Below, one piece after another: positions 48,869 through 56,011 of a stretch of DNA of 64,000 nucleotides. Made by a program: the position numbers and the translations under genes. The notes beneath the pieces are model-generated. The model did no database searches. It saw only the letters and a program-made list of their open reading frames with translations, and had not been told where the DNA came from. Source of the stretch: UMGS1484 sp045593325 (GTDB taxonomy: Bacteria > Bacillota > Clostridia > Oscillospirales > Acutalibacteraceae). The DNA is taken from assembly GCA_045593325.1 (NCBI GenBank), contig JAZNWL010000065.1, positions 21,191 through 85,190 on the forward strand. Reading direction: 5' to 3'. How positions within the stretch are numbered: the first letter of the stretch is position 1; the number at the start of each line of letters is the position of its first letter.

Positions 48869-50019
48869 CTGTGAAATTATTTGAACAAGACCCTTATATT
48901 AAAGAGTTTTCCGCTATCGTTTGTTCCTGCTGGCAGGCGGGGGAAGGGTATCATATTGTTTTGGACCAAACCGCATTTTTCCCTGAAGGCGGTGGACAAG
49001 CCCCCGATAAGGGAACGTTAAACGGCATGGAAGTGCTGGACGTGCAACTGCAAGGGGAAGACGTTGTTCATAAAACCGCCACCCCTCTTGCGGTGGGAGA
49101 ATGTGTTACAGGGGTTCTGGACTTTGAAACACGGTTTGACCGTATGCAAAATCACACAGGGGAGCATTTGCTGTCCGGGGTGATTCACGCCGCCTTTGGC
49201 TATAACAATATTGGGTTTCACATGAATGACCAGTTGGTCACTTTAGACGTGGACGGCGCCTTGACCTATGAACAGGTTGCTTTGGCAGAAGACACCGCCA
49301 ACAGGGCGATCTACGAAAACCGTAAGGTTACCGCCACCTTCCCGGAACCCGAAACTTTGGAAAGCCTGGATTATCGCAGTAAATTGGACTTAACCCAAGG
49401 GGTTCGCATCGTGGAAATTGACGGATATGATTTATGTGCCTGTTGTGCACCTCACGTGGCAACCACAGGGGAACTCGGTATCATTAAGGTAATTGACTTT
49501 TATCCCAATAAACAAGGCACTCGTCTGGAAATGGTGTGCGGAAAACGGGCTTTGGAAGATTACCGAACCCTTCACAACGCCAATAAAGAAATTATGGGAT
49601 TACTGTCTGCCAAGCGGGCGGAAACGCCGTTAAAGGTAAAACAGGAACAGGAAACCTTGCAGGCTTTACGGGGAGAAATGAAAGTTCTTACCCAAAAACT
49701 GGCATGGGCACAGTTGACCGCCAAAGTCTTGGGTGACAACGTTTACGGATTTTCTCCCCGGGTTTCTTACGACGATTTGCGGTATTGCATCAATCGTTTG
49801 CAGGAAGAATATAACGGCGTTTGTGCTTTATTTTCTCAAAATGACCTGGGCGAGAGTATTTACATACTCAGCAGCGGCGGAGAAAACGTTCAGGGTTTGG
49901 TGAAAGAAATGAACGGTGCCTTACAGGGCAGAGGGGGCGGCAAGCCCAACTATGCCCAAGGAAAGGTTTCGGCAACCCCTGAGGAAATTGAAGCATGGCT
50001 TTTGGAAAAACTATCCTGA
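48865..50019 (+). CDS. Alanyl-tRNA editing protein (AlaX, long form)
   Basis: AlaX proteins hydrolyse mischarged Ser- or Gly-tRNA-Ala in trans. The 384-residue product has the AlaRS-like editing core: TAFFPEGGGQ near residue 33, the zinc motif HTGEHLL near residue 91, and CACCAPHV near residue 190, followed by a coiled segment and a C-terminal DHHA1-like domain (GRGGGKPNYAQGK). The second zinc site has an extra Cys (CACC). The ATG at 48865 overlaps the asparaginase stop (ATGA) and has AAGGAG. Confidence 0.9.
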   Translation: MTVKLFEQDPYIKEFSAIVCSCWQAGEGYHIVLDQTAFFPEGGGQAPDKGTLNGMEVLDVQLQGEDVVHKTATPLAVGECVTGVLDFETRFDRMQNHTGEHLLSGVIHAAFGYNNIGFHMNDQLVTLDVDGALTYEQVALAEDTANRAIYENRKVTATFPEPETLESLDYRSKLDLTQGVRIVEIDGYDLCACCAPHVATTGELGIIKVIDFYPNKQGTRLEMVCGKRALEDYRTLHNANKEIMGLLSAKRAETPLKVKQEQETLQALRGEMKVLTQKLAWAQLTAKVLGDNVYGFSPRVSYDDLRYCINRLQEEYNGVCALFSQNDLGESIYILSSGGENVQGLVKEMNGALQGRGGGKPNYAQGKVSATPEEIEAWLLEKLS

Positions 50020-50023
50020 CCCC

Positions 50024-50052
50024 TTGTTTTTTCGGGGTAGGTATCGTATAAT
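50024..50052 (+). promoter_or_regulatory. Promoter of gpsA-rimM-trmD
   Basis: TTGTTT (50024-50029), 17 bp, TATAAT (50047-50052). Confidence 0.65.
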
Positions 50053-50082
50053 ACCAGAAAGGTTATAAACAGGAGGATTATC

Positions 50083-51066
50083 ATGGCGAATATATTTGTA
50101 TTGGGTGCCGGTGGCTGGGGCCTTGGTTTGGCTTTGGCTTCTCACAGAGCCGGTCACAGTGTCACCGTGTGGTCTTGTTTTGAAAAAGAAATTGAAGAAT
50201 TGGTTACCAAACGGGAAAACGTTCGGTTGTTGCCCGGGGTAAAAATTCCCGCAGAAATTCAGTTCACCACCGATATTTCTTTGGTGGCAGGGGCTGACCG
50301 TATGATTGTTGCAGTGCCTTCCATCTACCTTCGGAAAACGGTGGAACAAACCGCTCCCTATGTTAATAAAGACACCATTGTCATTGACGCCAGTAAAGGG
50401 ATCGAAGATAAAACAGGACTGCGGATGAGCCAGATCGTGGAAGAAATTCTTCCCCAAAATCCCATCGTGGCTTTGTCCGGTCCCACCCATGCAGAGGAAG
50501 TGGGCAGAGGACTTCCTACCTCTATCGTCAGTGCATCTCATGATTTGAATGCCGCCCGTCAAGTGCAGGATGAATTGATGCATTCCACCTTGCGGGTGTA
50601 TATCAACCCCGATATTGTGGGGGTTGAACTGGGTGGTGCCTTGAAAAACGTAATTGCCCTGGCAGCAGGGATCTGTGACGGTATGCACGCAGGGGATAAC
50701 TGTAAAGCCGCTTTGATGACCCGTGGCCTTGCGGAAATGGCCCGGTTGGGAGAAGCCTTGGGTGCCAATCGGGAAACCTTTTACGGATTAACCGGCATCG
50801 GGGATATGATTGTTACCTGTAACAGTGCCTTTTCCCGAAATCATCGTGCAGGGGTACATATCGGCAAAGGGTTGACTCCAAAACAAGCTGTAGAATTGGT
50901 GGGCACAGTGGAAGGATTCTATGCCGTTCACTCAGCTTATCATCTGGCAAAGAAACACGGTGTGGAAATGCCCATTGTGGAGCAATGTTATGCCGTTTGT
51001 TATGAAGACAAAGACCCCCGCTTGGCAGTGGAAGCCTTGATGGGTCGGGACAAAAGACAGGAATAG
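50083..51066 (+). CDS. gpsA: Glycerol-3-phosphate dehydrogenase [NAD(P)+]
   Basis: GpsA reduces dihydroxyacetone phosphate to sn-glycerol 3-phosphate for phospholipid synthesis. The 327-residue protein has the N-terminal Rossmann motif VLGAGGWGLGLA, the catalytic Lys in ELGGALKNVIALAAGICDG, and NCKAALMTRGLAEM and TGIGDMIVTC. CAGGAGG precedes the ATG. The start of a small operon with rimM and trmD, not the usual partners. Confidence 0.96.
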   Translation: MANIFVLGAGGWGLGLALASHRAGHSVTVWSCFEKEIEELVTKRENVRLLPGVKIPAEIQFTTDISLVAGADRMIVAVPSIYLRKTVEQTAPYVNKDTIVIDASKGIEDKTGLRMSQIVEEILPQNPIVALSGPTHAEEVGRGLPTSIVSASHDLNAARQVQDELMHSTLRVYINPDIVGVELGGALKNVIALAAGICDGMHAGDNCKAALMTRGLAEMARLGEALGANRETFYGLTGIGDMIVTCNSAFSRNHRAGVHIGKGLTPKQAVELVGTVEGFYAVHSAYHLAKKHGVEMPIVEQCYAVCYEDKDPRLAVEALMGRDKRQE

Positions 51067-51071
51067 CGTGT

Positions 51072-51587
51072 ATGAAACAACAATACATTGAAACGGGAAA
51101 AATCACAGGAACCCATGGCATCCGTGGAGAAATGCGGGTGCAACCCTGGTGTGATACTCCCGAAGATCTATTACAATATAAAACGTTGTATCTTAATACC
51201 ACAGGAACCGAATCCTTGCAGGTGTCGGTGATGCGGGTGCATAAATCCATGGTGATTTTAAAAGCCAAAGGCATTGACACCATTGCCGGGGCGGAAGCCT
51301 ATCGGGAACGGGTAGTATACCTGAACCGTGAAGATATGAATCTGGAAGAGGGGCAATATCTGGTGGCAGACCTGATTGGTTGCACTGTGTTCCATAAAGA
51401 AACCAATGAGGAATTGGGAACCATTACCGATGTGTCCCAAACAGGCGCCAATGACGTATGGCATATCACTAAAGAGGGGAAAGAGTATTTAATTCCCGCC
51501 ATTCCTTTGGTGGTGGACAGTGTGGATATCAATGAGCAAAGGGTGGTCATTACCCCCTTGAAAGGAATTTTTGAGGATGAGGATTGA
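51072..51587 (+). CDS. rimM: Ribosome maturation factor RimM
   Basis: RimM assists 16S rRNA processing and 30S head assembly. The 171-residue product has the N-terminal barrel (GKITGTHGIRGEMRVQPW) and the PRC-barrel C-terminal domain (VADLIGCTVF, then ANDVWHITKEGKEYLIPAI and DEDEE-like end). It sits 5 bp after gpsA and overlaps trmD by 11 bp. It normally follows rpsP-khpA; here the pair has been moved to a gpsA context. Confidence 0.93.
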   Translation: MKQQYIETGKITGTHGIRGEMRVQPWCDTPEDLLQYKTLYLNTTGTESLQVSVMRVHKSMVILKAKGIDTIAGAEAYRERVVYLNREDMNLEEGQYLVADLIGCTVFHKETNEELGTITDVSQTGANDVWHITKEGKEYLIPAIPLVVDSVDINEQRVVITPLKGIFEDED

Positions 51588-52332
51588 TTTTTTAACCCTG
51601 TTTCCCGATATGTGCATGACCGTTATGGGTCAAAGCATCATCGGGCGGGCGGTGGAAAAAGGAATTTTAGACATTGCCTGTCATAACATTCGGGACTACA
51701 CCACCAACAAACAAAAACAGGTGGACGATGCTCCCTTTGGGGGCGGTATGGGCATGGTGATGCAAGCCCAGCCCATTTATGATTGTTATCTGGCTGTAAA
51801 AGATATGCATCCCGAAAAACCCCATGTGATCTATCTTTCTCCCCAAGGGAAAACCATGACCCAGCAAAAGGCAATGGAACTTTCCAAATTGCCCCGTTTG
51901 TTATTGTTATGCGGTCACTATGAAGGGGTGGACGAGCGGGTGCTGGAAGCAATGGATGTGGAGGAAATCTCTATTGGGGACTATGTTCTCACAGGGGGCG
52001 AACTTCCTGCCATGGTGCTGGCAGACACAGTTTGCCGTATGGTGCCCGGGGTGCTGGCGGCGGAAGAATGTTTCACTGAAGAAAGTCACTTTTCGGGACT
52101 TTTGGAATATCCCCACTATTCCCGCCCTCGGGTTTGGGAAGAACGGGAAGTCCCTGAAGTGCTGTGTTCGGGACATCACGAAAATATCAGAAAATGGAGA
52201 AGGGAACAGTCCTTGCGGCGAACTTTGCTAAAACGTCCGGAATTATTGGAAACTGCTCCTTTGACCAAGGAAGACCAAAAACTCCTGGAAAAAATCAAAG
52301 AGGAGTTTCCTGAATTGGGAAAACCGCAATAA
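51577..52332 (+). CDS. trmD: tRNA (guanine-N1)-methyltransferase TrmD
   Basis: TrmD methylates G37 of tRNAs and keeps the reading frame. The 251-residue protein starts RIDFLTLFPDM and contains the knot motifs DDAPFGGGMGMVM, LLLLCGHYEGVDERV and EISIGDYVLTGGELPAMV. The ATG at 51577 matches family starts; a TTG two codons before is possible but less likely. Overlaps rimM by 11 bp. It is not followed by rplS as is common. Confidence 0.96.
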   Translation: MRIDFLTLFPDMCMTVMGQSIIGRAVEKGILDIACHNIRDYTTNKQKQVDDAPFGGGMGMVMQAQPIYDCYLAVKDMHPEKPHVIYLSPQGKTMTQQKAMELSKLPRLLLLCGHYEGVDERVLEAMDVEEISIGDYVLTGGELPAMVLADTVCRMVPGVLAAEECFTEESHFSGLLEYPHYSRPRVWEEREVPEVLCSGHHENIRKWRREQSLRRTLLKRPELLETAPLTKEDQKLLEKIKEEFPELGKPQ

Positions 52333-52360
52333 GGACAATCTCTTTTTCTGTAAAAAATGC

Positions 52361-52394
52361 ACAAACCTTTGGAAAAGAAAAAGGAAAGGTTTGT
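52361..52394 (+). other. Long A-rich hairpin after trmD
   Basis: ACAAACCTTT/AAAGGTTTGT (52361-52370 with 52385-52394), 10 bp, purine-rich loop, followed by TCGGGG, so it is not a typical terminator. Nothing else is seen between trmD and the ptsH promoter. Confidence 0.45.
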
Positions 52395-52443
52395 TCGGGG
52401 AGTAGAACTTTTGAAATTTGTCAAAAAGTTTCGGCAAAATTCG

Positions 52444-52471
52444 TTGACGAAGCCCGATTTTGTGGTATAAT
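52444..52471 (+). promoter_or_regulatory. Promoter of ptsH
   Basis: TTGACG (52444-52449), 16 bp, TATAAT (52466-52471). Confidence 0.8.
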
Positions 52472-52518
52472 GTTACCAAGAAAATATTGTTGATTTCCAT
52501 GATGTAGGAGAGATTTTC

Positions 52519-52782
52519 ATGTTTGTTAAAGATGTAATGGTTCAAAATAAAGTTGGTCTGCATGCCCGTCCTGCAACCTTTTTCATCCAAAAAGCCAATG
52601 AATACAAATCTTCCATTTGGGTTGAACGGGAAGATCGTCGGGTAAACGCCAAAAGTTTGTTGGGTGTTTTGTCCTTGGGTATTGTTGGTGGCACTTCCAT
52701 CAGCATTATTGCTGACGGTGCAGATGAAGAAGCTGCTGTTGAAGGTTTGGTTAAATTGGTTCAATCCGGTTTTGCCGAATAA
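52519..52782 (+). CDS. ptsH: Phosphocarrier protein HPr
   Basis: HPr passes phosphate from enzyme I to sugar-specific PTS components and, when phosphorylated on Ser46 by HPr kinase, acts as a co-repressor in carbon control of Firmicutes. The 87-residue product has His15 in KVGLHARPAT and Ser46 in NAKSLLGVLSLGI, so it is HPr rather than Crh, which lacks the His. AGGAG precedes the ATG. It is monocistronic between its promoter and terminator; ptsI is not in the window. Confidence 0.93.
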   Translation: MFVKDVMVQNKVGLHARPATFFIQKANEYKSSIWVEREDRRVNAKSLLGVLSLGIVGGTSISIIADGADEEAAVEGLVKLVQSGFAE

Positions 52783-52800
52783 TCATTGAAATAGCAAAAC

Positions 52801-52831
52801 GGGCGAGGAAAACTCGCCCATTTTTCTTTTT
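52801..52831 (+). terminator. Terminator of ptsH
   Basis: GGGCGAG-GAAAA-CTCGCCC (52801-52819) then ATTTTTCTTTTT. Confidence 0.88.
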
Positions 52832-52850
52832 GGAAAGGAAATATAGGATA

Positions 52851-53501
52851 ATGGCTATAAAAGGAATTTTATTTGATTTAGACGGTACTTTGTGCAATAC
52901 GTTGTTAGATTTGGCAGCCGCCACCAATCGGGTGATTACCGCCCATGGATTTGAAGCAAAGCCGGTAGAGAGTTTTAAACAGTATGTGGGCAACGGAGCC
53001 AAAATGCAGTTGAAACGTGCGGTTGGGCAGGAAATCGGGGAGGACCTGTTTGAAACCATTCATAAGGAATACATAGCCGATTACGGCAGTCATTATTTAG
53101 ATAAGACCTGCGCTTATGACGGGGTAAAAAAAACGGTTGCTCTGCTTTTTGAAAAGGGCATCAAGATGGGGGTCGTCACCAACAAGCCTCAGCAAATGGC
53201 AACCGATATTGTCAAAGCCATTTTCGGGGAACAAATTCCGGAAATCTGGGGCAATACCCCTGACTTTCCTTTAAAACCCGATCCTGCGTTGCCCTTGCAC
53301 GTGATGACCCGTTTGGGGCTGACCCCGGAAGAGACTCTTTTCGTGGGGGATTCCGGTGTGGACATGGAAACAGGCATCAACTGCGGTATGACCGCTGTTG
53401 GGGTTACCTGGGGCTTTCGGGACAGGGATGAATTAAAAAGAGCAGGTGCCAATCATTTGATTGAAACACCTGCAGAATTATTAAATCTTATGAATTTTTA
53501 A
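52851..53501 (+). CDS. HAD hydrolase, phosphoglycolate phosphatase-like
   Basis: The 216-residue protein has HAD motif I FDLDGTLCNTLLD at residues 8-20, motif II VVTNKP, motif III Lys in FPLKPDP and motif IV FVGDSGVDMETG. This pattern is that of the Gph/PgpB-type HAD phosphatases, but these are loosely specific. The ATG at 52851 is chosen over an upstream TTG. Its last 14 bp overlap the end of hflX on the other strand. Confidence 0.85.
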   Translation: MAIKGILFDLDGTLCNTLLDLAAATNRVITAHGFEAKPVESFKQYVGNGAKMQLKRAVGQEIGEDLFETIHKEYIADYGSHYLDKTCAYDGVKKTVALLFEKGIKMGVVTNKPQQMATDIVKAIFGEQIPEIWGNTPDFPLKPDPALPLHVMTRLGLTPEETLFVGDSGVDMETGINCGMTAVGVTWGFRDRDELKRAGANHLIETPAELLNLMNF

Positions 53502-54732
53502 TAATATATTGTGCGTATTTATCGGCGTCTATCTGAGGTATGGTACAGTGAAGGTATAATCCTTCAGCAACGTACTCTTCCTTATGAATGACGCCGTTTT
53601 TTCGTAGAATCGGAGCAATTTCCCCTTTGTGAAAGGGAAGAAGCAATTCCACTTCCACTTGGGTGGGGGGGAGTGCCTTAACGATTTCATCCAGCAAACG
53701 GTCAATGCCTTCTCCCGTCACGGCGGAAATGCCTATGCTTTCCCGAGGAAGTAAAAAGGGATGCTCCAGTTGGTCGATCTTATTATAAACCGAAAGAATG
53801 GGAATGTCACCGCACCCCAATTCTGCCAGAAGTCCATTGGTCACTTCTAAATGTTCCCGGGCTTCCGGGTTGGAAATATCACAAATATTTAAAATCACGT
53901 CTGCTTGGGCGGCTTCTTCCAAAGTGGAATGGAAGGCTTCCACCAAATGATGGGGGAGTTTGCGAATGAGCCCTACGGTGTCCACCAGCATCACCGTTCT
54001 GCCGTCCGGCAGTTTTAATCCTCTGGCACTGGGATCCAGAGTAGCAAAGAGCATATCTTCCGCCAGCACCCCGGCATCAGTCAAATAATTCATCAAGGTG
54101 GATTTCCCTGCGTTGGTGTATCCCACGATGGCAACCGTGGGCATGCCGTTTTTTCGCCGACGTTCCCGTTGGTTTTCCCGCCGTTGTTCAATTTCTTTTA
54201 ACTGTTCGTTCAAAGCGTAAATTCTGCGACGAATGTGCCGTTTGTCGGTTTCCAGCTTGCTTTCCCCGGCACCCCGTCGCATCCCCACGCCCCCTTGACG
54301 GGAGAGCTTTTGCCCTTGCCCTGTCAGGCGGGGTAGAAGATAACGGTAACGGGCCAGTTCCACCTGAATCCGCCCTTCCCCCGAACAGGCACGTCCTGCG
54401 AAAATATCAAGAATCAGCAAGGTGCGGTCAATGGTGCGAACCCCTGTGACTTGTTCAATATTCCGTTGCTGTGTAGGGGAAAGTTCGGTGTCGAAAATCA
54501 GCAGATCAATATTCTGGTCCTGACAAAACTCGGTGATTTCTTCCAACTTGCCACTGCCGATAAAAGTAGCCTTTTCTGGGCAGGGAAGTTTCTGAGTCAC
54601 CGTGGCAATCACTTCTGCCCCTGCGGTGTTGGTGAGTTCGGTGAGTTCCAGTAAAAGGGCTTCAGTATTCTCTTCGCCGGTATCCAGTGCAACCAATAAA
54701 GCACGTTCCGGGCGTTCTTCCAATTCAAACAT
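53488..54732 (-). CDS. hflX: Ribosome-associated GTPase HflX
   Basis: HflX binds the 50S subunit and splits stalled or hibernating ribosomes under stress. The 414-residue product has the N-terminal HflX domain (ERALLVALDTGEEN, FIGSGKLEEITEF, ELSPTQQRNIEQ), the linker coil (RRRIYALNEQLKEIEQRREN), then the GTPase domain with G1 GYTNAGKST, G3 DTVG and G4 YNKID. The ATG at 54732 has AGGAG; a longer frame from 54912 is not supported. It converges with the HAD gene, overlapping by 14 bp, with no terminator between. Confidence 0.95.
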   Translation of the reverse strand: MFELEERPERALLVALDTGEENTEALLLELTELTNTAGAEVIATVTQKLPCPEKATFIGSGKLEEITEFCQDQNIDLLIFDTELSPTQQRNIEQVTGVRTIDRTLLILDIFAGRACSGEGRIQVELARYRYLLPRLTGQGQKLSRQGGVGMRRGAGESKLETDKRHIRRRIYALNEQLKEIEQRRENQRERRRKNGMPTVAIVGYTNAGKSTLMNYLTDAGVLAEDMLFATLDPSARGLKLPDGRTVMLVDTVGLIRKLPHHLVEAFHSTLEEAAQADVILNICDISNPEAREHLEVTNGLLAELGCGDIPILSVYNKIDQLEHPFLLPRESIGISAVTGEGIDRLLDEIVKALPPTQVEVELLLPFHKGEIAPILRKNGVIHKEEYVAEGLYLHCTIPQIDADKYAQYIIKNS

Positions 54733-54768
54733 GATACTCTCCTTGTAACAGGTGAAATTTGTATCATC

Positions 54769-54797
54769 ACTATATCTTAGTTTTTTTAGAAAGTCAA
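54769..54797 (-). promoter_or_regulatory. Promoter of hflX
   Basis: Minus strand TTGACT (54797-54792), 17 bp, TATAGT (54774-54769). Confidence 0.75.
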
Positions 54798-54830
54798 CCG
54801 TTTTCCCAGGAAAATCCATGCAAATTTTAC

Positions 54831-54860
54831 TTGCAAAATTTCCCATAGATGTGATAAAAT
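54831..54860 (+). promoter_or_regulatory. Promoter of the PHP phosphoesterase gene
   Basis: TTGCAA (54831-54836), 18 bp, TAAAAT (54855-54860); divergent from the hflX promoter. Confidence 0.6.
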
Positions 54861-54888
54861 AAGGGTAGTACATGAGGAGGAGATCACT

Positions 54889-55734
54889 ATGCCGGCTGAT
54901 TTGCATTGCCACACCAAACTTTCTGACGGTTCGGTCAGCATTGAAGAATTGATTGCTTTAGGAAAGGCTGCGGGGCTGTCTGCCATCGCGGTTACCGACC
55001 ATGACACCTTTGCCGGTGCCATGCGGGGAAAAATGCTGGGGGAACGTAGTGGGATCCAGGTGATTCCCGGGGCGGAATTCAGTTGCCGTGACGGGGAAAC
55101 AGGCAGAAACGTTCACCTGCTTTGCTACCTGCCGGAATTTCCCGACCGTTTGCAAGGGCTTTGTAAAGAAATCGCCGCTCGGCGGAAAGAAGCAGGCCTG
55201 TTGATGGCGGCAAAAGTGATGAAGAAATATTCTCTTCCCAAAAGCCTTGTGCAGAAATGGATCAACGGTAGCACCAATCTTTATAAACAGCATATCATGT
55301 TGGCTTTGATGGATGCCGGGTACACCACCACCGTGTTTGGTGATTTGTACGACGAACTTTTCGGAGAAAACGGCTGGGCAAAGGTTCCCATCACCTATCC
55401 CTTGGTGGAAGAGGTATTGACCATGATTCACGAAGCAGGTGGGCTGGCTGTTCTGGCACACCCCTTCCATTACGATAGTGTTCATTTGATTTCAAAATTA
55501 GCACCCTTGGGGCTGGATGGGGTAGAAGTGTGGCACCATTCTGCCAATGAAGAACAACAGCAACAACTGATCGCCCTGTGTAAAGAATATGATTTGTGTA
55601 TGACAGGGGGCAGTGATTTCCACGGCGCCAATGCCAGAACCGTCAATCCTTTGGGCACCACCACCATGGAAGATCCCTTTGTTAACCGTCTTCTTGCCGC
55701 CAAAGCAAGAAAACTACAAATGCAGGGAAAATAG
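54889..55734 (+). CDS. PHP domain metal-dependent phosphoesterase (TrpH/YciV-like)
   Basis: The 281-residue product has the PHP motifs: ADLHCHTKLSDGS near residue 3, AVTDHDTFAG near residue 34, PGAEFS near residue 59, LAHPFHYD in the middle and GGSDFHG near the end, all giving His/Asp/Glu metal ligands. The YciV/TrpH group includes nucleases and phosphatases such as the 3',5'-nucleoside bisphosphate phosphatase; the present substrate is unknown. GGAGGAG precedes the ATG. Stands alone, followed by terminators. Confidence 0.88.
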   Translation: MPADLHCHTKLSDGSVSIEELIALGKAAGLSAIAVTDHDTFAGAMRGKMLGERSGIQVIPGAEFSCRDGETGRNVHLLCYLPEFPDRLQGLCKEIAARRKEAGLLMAAKVMKKYSLPKSLVQKWINGSTNLYKQHIMLALMDAGYTTTVFGDLYDELFGENGWAKVPITYPLVEEVLTMIHEAGGLAVLAHPFHYDSVHLISKLAPLGLDGVEVWHHSANEEQQQQLIALCKEYDLCMTGGSDFHGANARTVNPLGTTTMEDPFVNRLLAAKARKLQMQGK

Positions 55735-55761
55735 AACCCAACGGCAGTTTTAATATTCAAC

Positions 55762-55780
55762 AACGCCGCCGGGCGTTTCT
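55762..55780 (+). terminator. First terminator-like hairpin after the PHP gene
   Basis: AACGCC/GGCGTT (55762-55767 with 55772-55777) followed by TCTT; weak. Confidence 0.5.
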
Positions 55781-55810
55781 TATGTTTGAAAAACAGTCTT
55801 ATAAATCCTT

Positions 55811-55857
55811 ACTCTTTTGCGATTTTTCGCAAAAGAGTATTTTTTTATTTTTTTCTC
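55811..55857 (+). terminator. Strong terminator upstream of rpoB
   Basis: ACTCTTTTGCGA/TCGCAAAAGAGT (55811-55822 with 55827-55838), followed by ATTTTTTTATTTTTTT. It isolates rpoBC from upstream transcription. Confidence 0.88.
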
Positions 55858-55886
55858 TTGACATTTGAAATGGGTTGTAATATAAT
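55858..55886 (+). promoter_or_regulatory. Promoter of rpoB-rpoC
   Basis: Consensus TTGACA (55858-55863), 17 bp, TATAAT (55881-55886). Confidence 0.9.
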
Positions 55887-55892
55887 ACTAAA

Positions 55893-55929
55893 CTGTATCA
55901 ATATGGGTACATGTGCACCTGTGATACAG
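55893..55929 (+). promoter_or_regulatory. rpoB leader hairpin
   Basis: CTGTATCA/TGATACAG (55893-55900 with 55922-55929) encloses a smaller GGT/ACC pairing, at the very 5' end of the approximately 120-nt rpoB leader. It could stabilise the mRNA or be a control site; no known class matched. Confidence 0.45.
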
Positions 55930-56011
55930 CCGTTTTTAAAGAAACAGGCAAAAAAAGATTGTAAATCCGGTCAATTTTTAAAGTTCAATTTTGAATGGAG
56001 TGGGAAAACCA

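Noticed and set aside
52519..52782. Crh rather than HPr
   Set aside because: His15 is present in GLHARPA, and Crh lacks it.
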